Positions 33,490 through 41,976 of a stretch of DNA of 64,000 nt are shown piece by piece. This stretch comes from Streptomyces sp. ISL-98 (GTDB taxonomy: Bacteria > Actinomycetota > Actinomycetes > Streptomycetales > Streptomycetaceae), in NCBI RefSeq assembly GCF_018614055.1, contig NZ_JAGGPB010000036.1:43171-107170 (forward strand). Reading direction: 5' to 3'. The translations under genes and the position numbers were made by a program. The first letter of the stretch is position 1, and every line of letters begins with the position of its first letter. The notes beneath the pieces were generated by a model. It searched no databases, was not told where the DNA came from, and was given only the letters and a program-made list of their open reading frames with translations.

Positions 33490-34022
33490 TCGGCCAGTGC
33501 CACAGGGGGCGCGTCGTCCATCTCGAACGCCAGGGGGAACGGGGCGTGGCCTGCCAGTCGGAACCAGCGGACCTTGCGGTGGCGGCGCAGTGCGCGGGCC
33601 GCGCGCACGGAGTCGTTGTGGAAACGCCGGGCCATCGGGACGCGCCGTACGGCCGCTGCGAGCTCCCCTGCAGCCTCCTCGCCGCCGGACGCCTCCTTCA
33701 CGGCCTCGACCTGCGCGGTCTCGCCGAACACCGCTCGCAGCGCCTGGCTGAGCTCGCTCTCCGCGACCTCGCGGTGGTCCTCTTCGGCCTGACGGGCGGC
33801 GTGCGCGGCCTCGTACAGGACGATCGAAGCGGCAGGGTCGAGCACGCCGGACGTTGCCAGCTCCTGGGTGACCGAGGCGCGGCGCAGCAGCTGGGCGTCC
33901 AGGGCGGCGCGGGAGGCGTCGATACGGGCGTGCAGACGGTCGAGGCGGCCTGCGGTCCAGCTGAGGTACAGCCCGATCGCTACGAGGGCTACGACGATCC
34001 AGATGATCAGGGTTACGGTCAC
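33474..34022 (-). CDS. LemA-like membrane protein
   Basis: 182 residues: one N-terminal span (VTVTLIIWIVVALVAIGLYLSW), then a helical bundle with AGRLDRLHARIDASRAALDAQLLRRASV, ESELSQALRAVFGE and MARRFHNDSVRAARALRRHRKVRWFRLAGHAPFPLAFEMDD. The ordering of D..LxRR, ELSxALR and ARRFxNDxV matches LemA-family proteins, though it is divergent. GTG 34022 is chosen because the span starts there; the frame is open up to 34212 through a repeat-rich stretch. Function of LemA proteins is unclear. It lies between pdxS and the pim operon on the same strand. Confidence 0.8.
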   Translation of the reverse strand: MTVTLIIWIVVALVAIGLYLSWTAGRLDRLHARIDASRAALDAQLLRRASVTQELATSGVLDPAASIVLYEAAHAARQAEEDHREVAESELSQALRAVFGETAQVEAVKEASGGEEAAGELAAAVRRVPMARRFHNDSVRAARALRRHRKVRWFRLAGHAPFPLAFEMDDAPPVALADRPGS

Positions 34023-34065
34023 GGGCCGCAAGGTTACCGGGGACGCCGGTGTCGGCTCTTCGCCG

Positions 34066-34119
34066 GCGCCGCGTGGGTCCGTGCGGGGGTTGGCTTGCGC
34101 CGCGTGGGTCCGTGCGGGG
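34066..34119. repeat. Direct repeat, two identical 23-bp copies
   Basis: Copies at 34066-34088 and 34097-34119 are identical over 23 bases (core GCGTGGGTCCGTGCGGGG) with a 31-bp period, in the 287-bp gap between the LemA-like gene and pimA. Otherwise I see no gene or RNA in that gap. Confidence 0.8.
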
Positions 34120-34309
34120 TCGGGCCGCTCCGGGGGTGCCATTCGGGACTGCATGATTTAGCTGCCCGGCGGGGGCTGCGTTCGCGAAGCCAGTAATTGG
34201 CGCACAAATCACGCTTTACGTCCCGAACAGCGCCCCCTGCGCGACCCGCCCCCTCGCCGCCGTTCGCATCCTGGTTCAGACGGCCCCGTACCAAGGCCCC
34301 CCGCCGGCG

Positions 34310-35473
34310 TCAGCCGCGGGCCGCCAGGCCGAAGCGGGCGCGGAGGCCCGAGCGGTCGTCCGCGGCCACCGAAGCCGCGCCGTCGGTCACCGTCTCGTAC
34401 ACCGCCAGGATGTCCGCAGCGACCGTCGACCAGTCGAACCGGCGTACGTGCGCACTCCCCCGCTCCCGCAGCTCCACCAGCCGCTCCGGGTCCGCCAGCA
34501 GCCGTACGGCCGCCGAGGCCAGCGCGTCGGCGTCCTCGTTGGCGAAGAGCTCGCCGGCCGCACCCTGGTCCAGGACCTGGGCGAAGGCGTCGAGGTCGCT
34601 GGCCAGCACCGCCGCGCCCGCCGACATCGCCTCGACCAGGATGATGCCGAAGCTCTCGCCGCCGGTGTTGGGGGCGACGTACAGGTCGACACTGCGAAGC
34701 AGCCGCGCCTTGTCCTCGTCGCTGACCATGCCGAGGAATTCGACCTGGCGGCGCATCTCCTTCGGCAGCGAGGCGACGGCCTCCTGCTCGTCGCCGCGCC
34801 CCGCGACCAGCAGCCGCGTGTCCGGGCGCTCGGCCAGGATCTTCGGGAGGGCACGCATGAGGACGGGCAGGCCCTTGCGGGGCTCGTCGATGCGCCCTAT
34901 GAAGCCGATGGTCTGCCCCTGCCACGCGGGCTTGGCCTCGGCCTTCGCGAAGAAGTCGACGTCGACCCCGTTGGGGATGACGACGGCGTCGCCGCCCAGG
35001 TGCTCGACCAGGGTCCGGCGCGCGTACTCGCTGACCGCGATGCGGGCGCTTATTTTCTCCAGCGCCGGCTGCAGGATCGGGTAAGCCGCGATCATCGCCC
35101 GGGACTTCGGGTTCGAGGTGTGGAACGTCGCGACGATCGGCCCCTGCGCGGCCCAGCAGGTCAGCAGGCCCAGCGAGGGCGCGGTCGGCTCGTGGATGTG
35201 GATCACGTCGAAGGTGCCGTCGTGCAGCCAGCGCCGGACCCGGGCGGCCGAGAGGAAGCCGAAGTTGAGGCGCGCGACCGACCCGTTGTACGGGACGGGA
35301 ACGGCCCGCCCGGCGGAGACGACGTACGGCGGCAGCGGCGTCTCGTCGTCGGAGGGGGCCAGGACGGAGACCTTGTGGCCGAGCCCGATCAGGTGCTCGG
35401 CCAGGTCGCGGATGTGGAACTGGACGCCGCCGGGGACGTCCCACGAGTAGGGGCAGACAATGCCGATCTTCAC
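34310..35473 (-). CDS. pimA: Phosphatidyl-myo-inositol mannosyltransferase PimA
   Basis: GT4 glycosyltransferase adding the first mannose to phosphatidylinositol at the inner face of the membrane. The 387-residue protein starts VKIGIVCPYSWDVPGGVQFHIRDLAEHL, as PimA does. It has VIHIHEPTAPSLG, IPNGVDVDFF, GFIGRIDEPRKGLPVL and the donor-site APNTGGESFGIILVEAMSAG. GTG 35473 overlaps the acyltransferase stop (GTGA). Last gene of pgsA-acyltransferase-pimA. Confidence 0.94.
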   Translation of the reverse strand: MKIGIVCPYSWDVPGGVQFHIRDLAEHLIGLGHKVSVLAPSDDETPLPPYVVSAGRAVPVPYNGSVARLNFGFLSAARVRRWLHDGTFDVIHIHEPTAPSLGLLTCWAAQGPIVATFHTSNPKSRAMIAAYPILQPALEKISARIAVSEYARRTLVEHLGGDAVVIPNGVDVDFFAKAEAKPAWQGQTIGFIGRIDEPRKGLPVLMRALPKILAERPDTRLLVAGRGDEQEAVASLPKEMRRQVEFLGMVSDEDKARLLRSVDLYVAPNTGGESFGIILVEAMSAGAAVLASDLDAFAQVLDQGAAGELFANEDADALASAAVRLLADPERLVELRERGSAHVRRFDWSTVAADILAVYETVTDGAASVAADDRSGLRARFGLAARG

Positions 35474-36378
35474 GAGGACTCCTGACGCGGCTCGAGGTCG
35501 GCGAGCCACAGCCGTTGCAGCATGTGCCAGTCCTCCGGGTGTTCGGCGATGCCGGTGGCGAAGGCGTCGGCCAGCGCCTGCGTCATGACGGACGTCTTCT
35601 CGTTACGGGTACCCGTCTCGGGTACTTCGACGGGCGGATGGATCCGGCCCCGCATCAAGGATTCGTCGTACGACAGGGTCACCGGCAGCAGCAGCGCCCC
35701 CGTCTGCTGCGCCAGCAGCGCGGGCCCGGCGGGCATCCGCGCGGTCTCGCCGAAGAACTCGACCTCCACGCCCGAAGCCGACAGATCGCGGTCGGCGACC
35801 AGGCAGACGAGACCGCCGTCGCGCAGCCGCCGCGCCAGCGTCCCGAAGGCGCTGCCGCCGCTGTGCGGCAGGACCTCCATACCGAGGCTCTCGCGGTACG
35901 CGACGAACCGGTCGTACAGCGTCTCGGGCTTGAGCCGCTCGGCGACGGTCGTGAAGGGCACCTCGAGCTTGGTGGTGACCCAAGCGCCGGCGAGGTCCCA
36001 GTTGGCCAGGTGGGGCAGCGCGAGCACGACGCCCCGCCCCTCGGCGAGGCCCTCCGTCAGCCGGTGGATGTCCTTGATCTCGACGGCGGTCTTCACGCGC
36101 TCCGCACTCCACGCGGGAAGCCGGAAGGATTCCATCCAGTAGCGCATGTACGAGCGCATACCGGCCTTGGAGAGCTCTGAGAGGCGCTCGGGGCCCGCGT
36201 CCGGCACCACCCGGGCGAGGTTGGACTCCAGCCGCAGCACGCTCTTGCCGCGCCGCTTCCACACCGCGTCGGCGATGGTGCGCCCGAGGGCGACGGACAC
36301 CGGCTCGGGCAGTTTCTTGACCGTGCCCCAGCCGAGGCCGTACAGGGCGTCGGTCAGCCGTTCCTTGCCACCGCTCAC
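35470..36378 (-). CDS. Phosphatidylinositol mannoside acyltransferase (LPLAT family)
   Basis: 302 residues, related to lauroyl/myristoyl (HtrB) acyltransferases. The catalytic HxxxxD motif is in ALPHLANWDLAG. Later come VLPHSGGSAFGTLARRLRDGGLVCLVADRDLSASGVEVEFFGE and GPALLAQQTGALLLPV. Position between pgsA and pimA argues for acylation of PIM (PatA role), as in mycobacteria. GTG at 36378 overlaps the pgsA stop and its own stop overlaps pimA, so the three are coupled. Confidence 0.92.
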   Translation of the reverse strand: MSGGKERLTDALYGLGWGTVKKLPEPVSVALGRTIADAVWKRRGKSVLRLESNLARVVPDAGPERLSELSKAGMRSYMRYWMESFRLPAWSAERVKTAVEIKDIHRLTEGLAEGRGVVLALPHLANWDLAGAWVTTKLEVPFTTVAERLKPETLYDRFVAYRESLGMEVLPHSGGSAFGTLARRLRDGGLVCLVADRDLSASGVEVEFFGETARMPAGPALLAQQTGALLLPVTLSYDESLMRGRIHPPVEVPETGTRNEKTSVMTQALADAFATGIAEHPEDWHMLQRLWLADLEPRQESS

Positions 36379-37031
36379 GACGTCGCCCCGGTTCCCGCCT
36401 CGGCATCGGCCTCGGCCGATTCGCGGCGTACGGTCACGACTCGCTGTCCCAGCGTCACCACGCTGCCCACGGCCACGATCCACAGCGCGATCGGCAGCAG
36501 CACGTCGATCCCGGGAACGCCGAAGTTGTGCAGCCCGGCCAGCCCCGCGGCGACGAGCGTGATGACGAGCCGCTCGGCCCGCTCCACCAGACCGTTGACG
36601 GCCACCGGCAGGCCGATCGATTCTCCGCGTGCCTTCGTGTACGAGACGACCTGGCCGCTGGCCAGGCAGAAGATGGCGACGGCGCACAGGATGTTGTCGT
36701 TGCCCGTGCCCGCGTACCAGAGGGCGATCCCGCCGAAAATCGCCGAGTCGGCGACCCGGTCGAGCGTCGAGTCCAGGAAGGCGCCCCAGCGGCTCGAAAC
36801 CCCGGCCTGTCGCGCCATATTGCCGTCGACGAGGTCGGAGAAGACGAACAGCGTGATGACGATCGTGCCCCAGAAGAACTCTCCCCGGGGGAAGAAGACC
36901 AGCGCGCCCGCCATCACTCCGGCCGTGCCGATGAGAGTGACCGCATCCGGGCTCACCCCGCGTCGGAGGAGAAATGCGGCGAACGGTGTGAGGACACGCG
37001 TAAAGAATGCACGCGCGTACTTGTTCAGCAT
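36375..37031 (-). CDS. pgsA: Phosphatidylinositol phosphate synthase (CDP-alcohol phosphatidyltransferase)
   Basis: 218-residue integral membrane enzyme. The family signature is complete: DLVDGNMARQAGVSSRWGAFLD...DRVAD, i.e. DxxDGxxAR(x8)GxxxD(x3)D. About six spans are predicted. In actinobacteria this clade uses CDP-diacylglycerol and inositol phosphate to make PI phosphate, the precursor for PimA two genes downstream. ATG at 37031. The C-terminal tail is acidic (ESAEADAEAGTGATS). Confidence 0.94.
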   Translation of the reverse strand: MLNKYARAFFTRVLTPFAAFLLRRGVSPDAVTLIGTAGVMAGALVFFPRGEFFWGTIVITLFVFSDLVDGNMARQAGVSSRWGAFLDSTLDRVADSAIFGGIALWYAGTGNDNILCAVAIFCLASGQVVSYTKARGESIGLPVAVNGLVERAERLVITLVAAGLAGLHNFGVPGIDVLLPIALWIVAVGSVVTLGQRVVTVRRESAEADAEAGTGATS

Positions 37032-37278
37032 GGCCTTCCCGAGGGTCGGTGGCCGTGCGACCCCTTGCGGCCACCGGCTGGCCCATCGTAGCCACGACGG
37101 CGCACGCCCAGTGCCGGGGCCCGGCCACCCGTCGATCGGGTACGACGTATGGACGCAATGTGAGCCGAGTGCAAAGCTCGAATGACCGCGGGCGTCATCG
37201 GCGTCGCCTCGCTACTGCGGCTCCCAGATGTCCGCGCCCCCTCTCCTCAGCGTGCTCTCAGACTGGGAGGCACAGATC

Positions 37279-39477
37279 ATGGGCGACAAGGCGAACGCAC
37301 ACCCCGGGGCCGCCGGCAGGGCAACAGCGGCCGACCGGCCCTCGTCCGTACGGAACGTAGTGCTGGTCGGCCCCAGCGGATCGGGAAAGACCACCCTGGC
37401 CGAGGCTCTCGCACTGGCGGCGGGAGCGGTCAACAGGGCGGGCCGGGTCGAGGACGGCGCGACCGTCTCCGACTACGACGAGATCGAGCACCGGCAAGGA
37501 CGGTCGGTCCAGCTCTCGCTGGTCCCCGTCGAATGGGGCGGCATCAAGATCAATCTCCTGGACACACCCGGATACGCCGATTTCGTCGGCGAGCTGCGAG
37601 CCGGTCTGCGCGCTGCGGACGCGGCCCTCTTCGTCGTCTCGGCGTCGGACGGCGTGGACGGCGCGACCAGGGCGGTGTGGGAGGAGTGCGCGGCGGTCGG
37701 TATGCCGCGGGCCATCGTCTTCACCCACCTCGAAGCGGCCAGGTCCGACTTCGACGAGATGACCCGGCTCTGCGCGGAGACTTTCGGGGGCGACGACCCC
37801 GACGCCGTACTGCCGCTCTATCTGCCGCTGTACGGGCCCCAGGGACCCGACGGGCACGCCCCCGTCAAGGGCCTCGTCGGCCTGCTCTCGCAGCGCATCT
37901 TCGACTACTCCTCCGGCGAACGGAAGGAGGTGCCGGCCGAGCAGGACCAGCTGCCGCGCATCGAGACCGCCCGCAGCCGGCTCATCGAGGGGATCATCGC
38001 CGAGAGCGAGGACGAGACCCTCATGGACCGCTATCTCGACGGCGAGGAGATCGACTACAAGACCCTCGTCGAGGACCTGGAGAGGGCCGTCGCGCGCGGC
38101 ACCTTCCACCCCGTCCTGGCGGCCGCCCCGGCGGCCGAGGGATCCCGCGAGGGCATCGGCACGATCGAGCTCCTGGAGCTCGTCACGGGCGGTTTCCCGA
38201 CCCCCTCCGAGCACGAGGCGCCCGCGGTCACCACCCCGGAGGGCAGCCCGCGCCCGCAGATCACCTGCGATCCGGACGGGCCGCTGGTCGCCGAGGTGGT
38301 CAAGACCGCGTCCGACCCCTACGTCGGCCGGGTCAGCCTGGTGCGGGTCTTCTCCGGCACCCTCCGGCCGGACGAGACCGTACATGTGTCGGGGCACGGA
38401 CTCACCGACCGCGGCCACGAGGACCACGACGTGGACGAGCGCATCGGCGCGCTCTCCTCCCCCTTCGGCAAACAGCAGCGCACCCTCAGCCAGGCAATCG
38501 CCGGCGACATCGCGTCCGTCGCGAAACTGATGCGCGCCGAGACCGGGGACACCCTGTCCGCCAAGGACGATCCGCTCCTGATGGAGCCCTGGACCATGCC
38601 CGACCCGCTCCTGCCGCTCGCCATCCAGGCGCACAGCAAGGCGGACGAGGACAAGCTCTCCCAGGGCCTGTCGCGGCTGGTCGCAGAGGACCCGACGATG
38701 CGCCTGGAGCAGAACCAGGACACCCGTCAGCTGGTCCTCTGGTGCCTGGGCGAGGCCCACCGGGACGTGGCGCTGGAGCGCCTGCGCAGCCGTTACGGGG
38801 TCCAGGTGGACGTCGTGCCGTACAAGGTGTCGCTGCGCGAGACCTTCGGCGAAAGGGCGGGCGGGCGCGGCCGCCATGTGAAGCAGTCCGGCGGCCACGG
38901 CCAGTACGCGATCTGCGAGATCGAGGTCGAACCGCTGCCCCCGGGGTCCGGGATCGAGTTCGTCGACAAGGTCGTCGGCGGCTCGGTACCGCGCCAGTTC
39001 ATCCCCTCCGTGGAGAAGGGCGTACGCGCCCAGGCGGCACGCGGCGTCGCGGCGGGCTACCCGCTGGTGGACGTACGCATCACCCTCCTCGACGGAAAGG
39101 CGCATTCGGTCGACTCCTCCGACGCCGCGTTCCAGACAGCGGGCGCGCTGGCGATGCGGGAGGCCGCGGCCGAGGCGAAGATCCATCTGCTGGAGCCGGT
39201 CACGGAGATCGTGGTGATGGTGCCCGATCACTATGTCGGCCCGGTGATGAGCGATCTGTCGGGGCGGCGCGGCCGGGTGGTCGGCACGGAGCAGGCAGGG
39301 CCGGGTCGTACGCTCGTACGGGCCGAGGTCCCCGAGATCGAAATCGGACGGTACGCCGTCGACCTCCGGTCGATCTCGCACGGCACCGGGCAATTCAACC
39401 GCTCGTACGCCCGCCACGAACCCATGCCGCCGCAGCTTGCGGGCAAGATCCGCGAACAGGCCGAAAAGGGATCGTAG
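37279..39477 (+). CDS. EF-G2-like translational GTPase paralogue
   Basis: 732 residues with the EF-G domain order: G domain, domain II (VVKTASDPYVGRVSLVRVFSG), III, IV and V. The P-loop is GPSGSGKTT (31-39). G3 reads DTPGYADF, with Tyr99 where EF-G has the catalytic His. The guanine-recognition NKxD is THLE at 149-152, and the switch I region reads RQGRSVQLS instead of ERGITI. This is the actinobacterial EF-G2 type; the mycobacterial protein was reported to lack ribosome-stimulated GTPase activity. Canonical translocation is therefore unlikely. ATG 37279 has GGGAGG eight bases upstream; the long frame starting at 37228 is not needed. Confidence 0.9.
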   Translation: MGDKANAHPGAAGRATAADRPSSVRNVVLVGPSGSGKTTLAEALALAAGAVNRAGRVEDGATVSDYDEIEHRQGRSVQLSLVPVEWGGIKINLLDTPGYADFVGELRAGLRAADAALFVVSASDGVDGATRAVWEECAAVGMPRAIVFTHLEAARSDFDEMTRLCAETFGGDDPDAVLPLYLPLYGPQGPDGHAPVKGLVGLLSQRIFDYSSGERKEVPAEQDQLPRIETARSRLIEGIIAESEDETLMDRYLDGEEIDYKTLVEDLERAVARGTFHPVLAAAPAAEGSREGIGTIELLELVTGGFPTPSEHEAPAVTTPEGSPRPQITCDPDGPLVAEVVKTASDPYVGRVSLVRVFSGTLRPDETVHVSGHGLTDRGHEDHDVDERIGALSSPFGKQQRTLSQAIAGDIASVAKLMRAETGDTLSAKDDPLLMEPWTMPDPLLPLAIQAHSKADEDKLSQGLSRLVAEDPTMRLEQNQDTRQLVLWCLGEAHRDVALERLRSRYGVQVDVVPYKVSLRETFGERAGGRGRHVKQSGGHGQYAICEIEVEPLPPGSGIEFVDKVVGGSVPRQFIPSVEKGVRAQAARGVAAGYPLVDVRITLLDGKAHSVDSSDAAFQTAGALAMREAAAEAKIHLLEPVTEIVVMVPDHYVGPVMSDLSGRRGRVVGTEQAGPGRTLVRAEVPEIEIGRYAVDLRSISHGTGQFNRSYARHEPMPPQLAGKIREQAEKGS

Positions 39478-39484
39478 TTGACAG

Positions 39485-39518
39485 TGCCGTCCGCCCAATT
39501 GCCTTGCGGCGGGCGGCA
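39485..39518 (+). terminator. Terminator after the EF-G2-like gene
   Basis: An 11-bp stem with one T-G wobble (39485-39495 with 39508-39518) and a 12-nt loop, 8 nt past the stop. Confidence 0.6.
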
Positions 39519-39641
39519 TTCCACTGTCCCATTACGGGCAGGGAACACCCGGATACGCTGTGTCCCAGCTCAGAAGGTGTGCCGGGAGCAGTAGTCGGGA
39601 ACAGGCCGCAGGAGCGGTTGCGTGCGGCGATGGGGGCAGCA

Positions 39642-41297
39642 GTGGCGGACGACGGATACGACTTCTCACCCGGGGCACAGATCCCGCTCCAGGGCTCGGC
39701 GGGGCAGACCGCGGCGACGCACGCGCTCGCATCGGCGGCGTACCGCGACAGCCCGGTCGACGAGATCCTCGGCGCCAACAGCGACTGGCACAAGTCCGAG
39801 GTCAAGAAGGGCAAGCTCTCCCTCTTCGAACCGAACCTGGGCGAGGCGTTCTCGCGGGCCGTCCAGGTGCGCATGCTGGGCGGCGCCCGCAAGCCCCTCA
39901 TCCAGTCCTTCGGCACCGAACCCCAGACCGTTGTCGAGCACTGCCTCGCGGCGACCCGCATCCGTAAGGAGCGCGACGCCAAACTCACCGGCGTCATGGT
40001 GGTCTTCGGCCTGGCCTTCCTGCCGGGAATGCTGATCTGGCTGGCCATGTTCCAGCTCCGCCGTACGATCGCGGGCTCCAAGGACAAGCGCGCCGGAGCC
40101 CTCGCGACCGCCGCCCTGGTCGCCGCCGGCGGTCTCGCCGTGATCTTCCTGATCAGGCTGCCCTTCGGCGGCTTCTGGGCCATCTACCTGCGGGCGATGG
40201 TCGTCACCCCCGTCATCGGCTGGCTCTGGGCCAAGCAGATCAGCGAGACCACGGCCAAGGACATGCGGGCCCGCTGGGAGAGCCTGCTGGCCGGCGGCGG
40301 CGTGGGCGCCAAGATCCCCGAGGCCGTACCCCGCGACCCCAACGAGTCCGCCGCCGAGCAGCTGCGCCAGTCGCTCGCCAGGCTCACCGCCGAGCAGCAC
40401 AGCAACGCCGTCTTCTACGCCGGCCCCAAGGGAATACTGGGCATGGGCACCCGCTGGGGCAGCTGGCAGCTCGCCGAAGAGCTCGTCCCGCGCGACTCCG
40501 GCAAGGAAATCCACGGCTTCCGCAGCTGGGACGTCGTACGCGCCATCCACGACCAGCTCCGCATGCTGGAGCGCGGACCGCTGCACACGGGCGGCTTCCC
40601 GACCCCCTCCGTACGGCACTGGGTCGTCGCACCGGTCGGCGAGAACGCGGCCGAGGTGGCCAGGCCCGAGGGCCAGAATGTCGACGCGTTCCAGATCAAG
40701 GGCCACGAAATACAGCGGATCTGCAACGAGCAGCAGTTCGGCGCCGGCAACCGCCACTATCTGGGCGTTCAGTTCACACTGTGGGACGGCCAGCTGGTCA
40801 TCACCATGCTGATCACCGTCACCGTGCTGCACGAGACCCTGCGCATCGAAGTCACCGGCCACGCGCTGGGCCCGGTGCACTCCCTCTTCACCACCAAGCC
40901 CAAGCCCAAGACCATCACGGTCAGCAAGACGGTCAAGTTCTGGGAAACCGTCGACAAGAACCAGCCACTTGTCGACGCCGACGAGGTGGTGCGCCTCGCC
41001 GTCCGCGCCCCGCTCACCTGGTTCCCGCCGATCCTGGACTTCTTCGGCGGCAAGCTCGTTCTTCCCGAGCCGTTCGGCCTGCGGCACGCCTGGGCGGAGA
41101 AGCCCTGGCGCCACCGCTTCATGGCCGACGACGCGATGCGCGCGGCCACGCCCGTCCTGCGCGTCGTCCACGCGGCGGCCATCCGCGTCCTCGACGACCA
41201 CGGCGTGGACACGGACCGCTTCAGCAACCGCTCGCTCATCCTCAGCGGCATGGTCCAGGACCCGGCACCGAGGAACGCGGACCTCTACGACGCGTAG
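39642..41297 (+). CDS. Large conserved membrane protein downstream of EF-G2
   Basis: 551 residues from GTG 39642 (VADDGYDFSPGAQIPLQG). Two spans lie at about residues 115-135 (LTGVMVVFGLAFLPGMLIWLAMF) and 145-190 (a double hydrophobic block with WAIYLRAMVVTPVIGWLWA). The C-terminal half is soluble with a weak hydrophobic stretch GQLVITMLITVTVLHETL. The conserved-looking core is VFYAGPKGILGMGTRWGSWQLAEEL and GAGNRHYLGVQFTLWDGQL. Other in-frame starts are TTG 39618 and ATG 39630, both plausible. I do not recognise a named domain. The gene follows the EF-G2-like gene but is separated by a hairpin. Confidence 0.85.
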   Translation: MADDGYDFSPGAQIPLQGSAGQTAATHALASAAYRDSPVDEILGANSDWHKSEVKKGKLSLFEPNLGEAFSRAVQVRMLGGARKPLIQSFGTEPQTVVEHCLAATRIRKERDAKLTGVMVVFGLAFLPGMLIWLAMFQLRRTIAGSKDKRAGALATAALVAAGGLAVIFLIRLPFGGFWAIYLRAMVVTPVIGWLWAKQISETTAKDMRARWESLLAGGGVGAKIPEAVPRDPNESAAEQLRQSLARLTAEQHSNAVFYAGPKGILGMGTRWGSWQLAEELVPRDSGKEIHGFRSWDVVRAIHDQLRMLERGPLHTGGFPTPSVRHWVVAPVGENAAEVARPEGQNVDAFQIKGHEIQRICNEQQFGAGNRHYLGVQFTLWDGQLVITMLITVTVLHETLRIEVTGHALGPVHSLFTTKPKPKTITVSKTVKFWETVDKNQPLVDADEVVRLAVRAPLTWFPPILDFFGGKLVLPEPFGLRHAWAEKPWRHRFMADDAMRAATPVLRVVHAAAIRVLDDHGVDTDRFSNRSLILSGMVQDPAPRNADLYDA

Positions 41298-41321
41298 AGC
41301 GACACGTAAGGCTTCAGGAGG

Positions 41322-41879
41322 TCAGACGGAGGCGGCGGGCGGCCAGGCGTCCGCCAGCATCTTGCGGGTGTCCCCCAGCAGCTGCGGCAGCACCTTGGTG
41401 TGCCCCACGACCGGCATGAAGTTCGTGTCCCCGCCCCAGCGCGGCACGAGATGCTGGTGCAGATGCGCCGCGATACCCGCCCCTGCCACCGCGCCCTGAT
41501 TCATCCCGATGTTGAAGCCCTGCGCCCCGGAGGCCGTACGCAGCGCGATCATCGCGCGCTTGGTGAACTCGGCGAGCTCGGCGGTCTCCGCCGCGTCCAG
41601 GTCCGTGTAGTCGGCGACATGGCGGTACGGGACGACCATCAGATGCCCGCCGTTGTACGGGTACAGGTTCAGCACCGCGTACACCTGCTCACCACGCGCC
41701 ACGACGAGGCCGTCCTCGTCGGACTTGGCCGGAATCGAGCAGAACGGGCAGCCGTCCTCGGCCCCCGGACCCGTCGGCTTGTTCTCACCCTGGATGTATG
41801 CCATCCGGTGGGGCGTCCACAGGCGCTGGAACGCGTCCGGCGTCCCGACTCCGATCTGCTGTTCCGGCTCAATCGTCAT
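41322..41879 (-). CDS. HIT-family hydrolase/phosphorylase
   Basis: 185 residues. The histidine triad is complete in IAAHLHQHLVPRWGGD (HxHxH), preceded by CPFCSIPAKSDEDGLVVARG (partial zinc-site cysteines) and YPYNGGHLMVVPYRHV. Such actinobacterial proteins act on dinucleoside polyphosphates or AMP conjugates (Ap4A phosphorylase-like). I use ATG 41879 (MTIEPEQQ); ATG 41891 would add MLAR. It follows thrS on the same strand; ThrRS itself can make Ap4A, so the pairing may be meaningful, but that is inference. Confidence 0.92.
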   Translation of the reverse strand: MTIEPEQQIGVGTPDAFQRLWTPHRMAYIQGENKPTGPGAEDGCPFCSIPAKSDEDGLVVARGEQVYAVLNLYPYNGGHLMVVPYRHVADYTDLDAAETAELAEFTKRAMIALRTASGAQGFNIGMNQGAVAGAGIAAHLHQHLVPRWGGDTNFMPVVGHTKVLPQLLGDTRKMLADAWPPAASV

Positions 41880-41918
41880 GCGAGCCAGCATATTCGCTCA
41901 CGGTGAGGGAGCAGCAGT

Positions 41919-41948
41919 GAGGGGCGGCCCCTGACGGGACCGCCCCTC
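41919..41948 (-). terminator. thrS terminator
   Basis: A 9-bp perfect GC stem (41919-41927 with 41940-41948), about 30 nt past the thrS stop, separates it from the HIT gene. Confidence 0.6.
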
Positions 41949-41976
41949 GGGGCACTGGTTTGCGCGGGGGCCGGTG

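Noticed and set aside
37182..39641. Extension of the 551-residue membrane protein to 1371 codons
   Set aside because: The extension is the wrong frame of the EF-G2-like gene, rich in Arg/Gly, and crosses its terminator.
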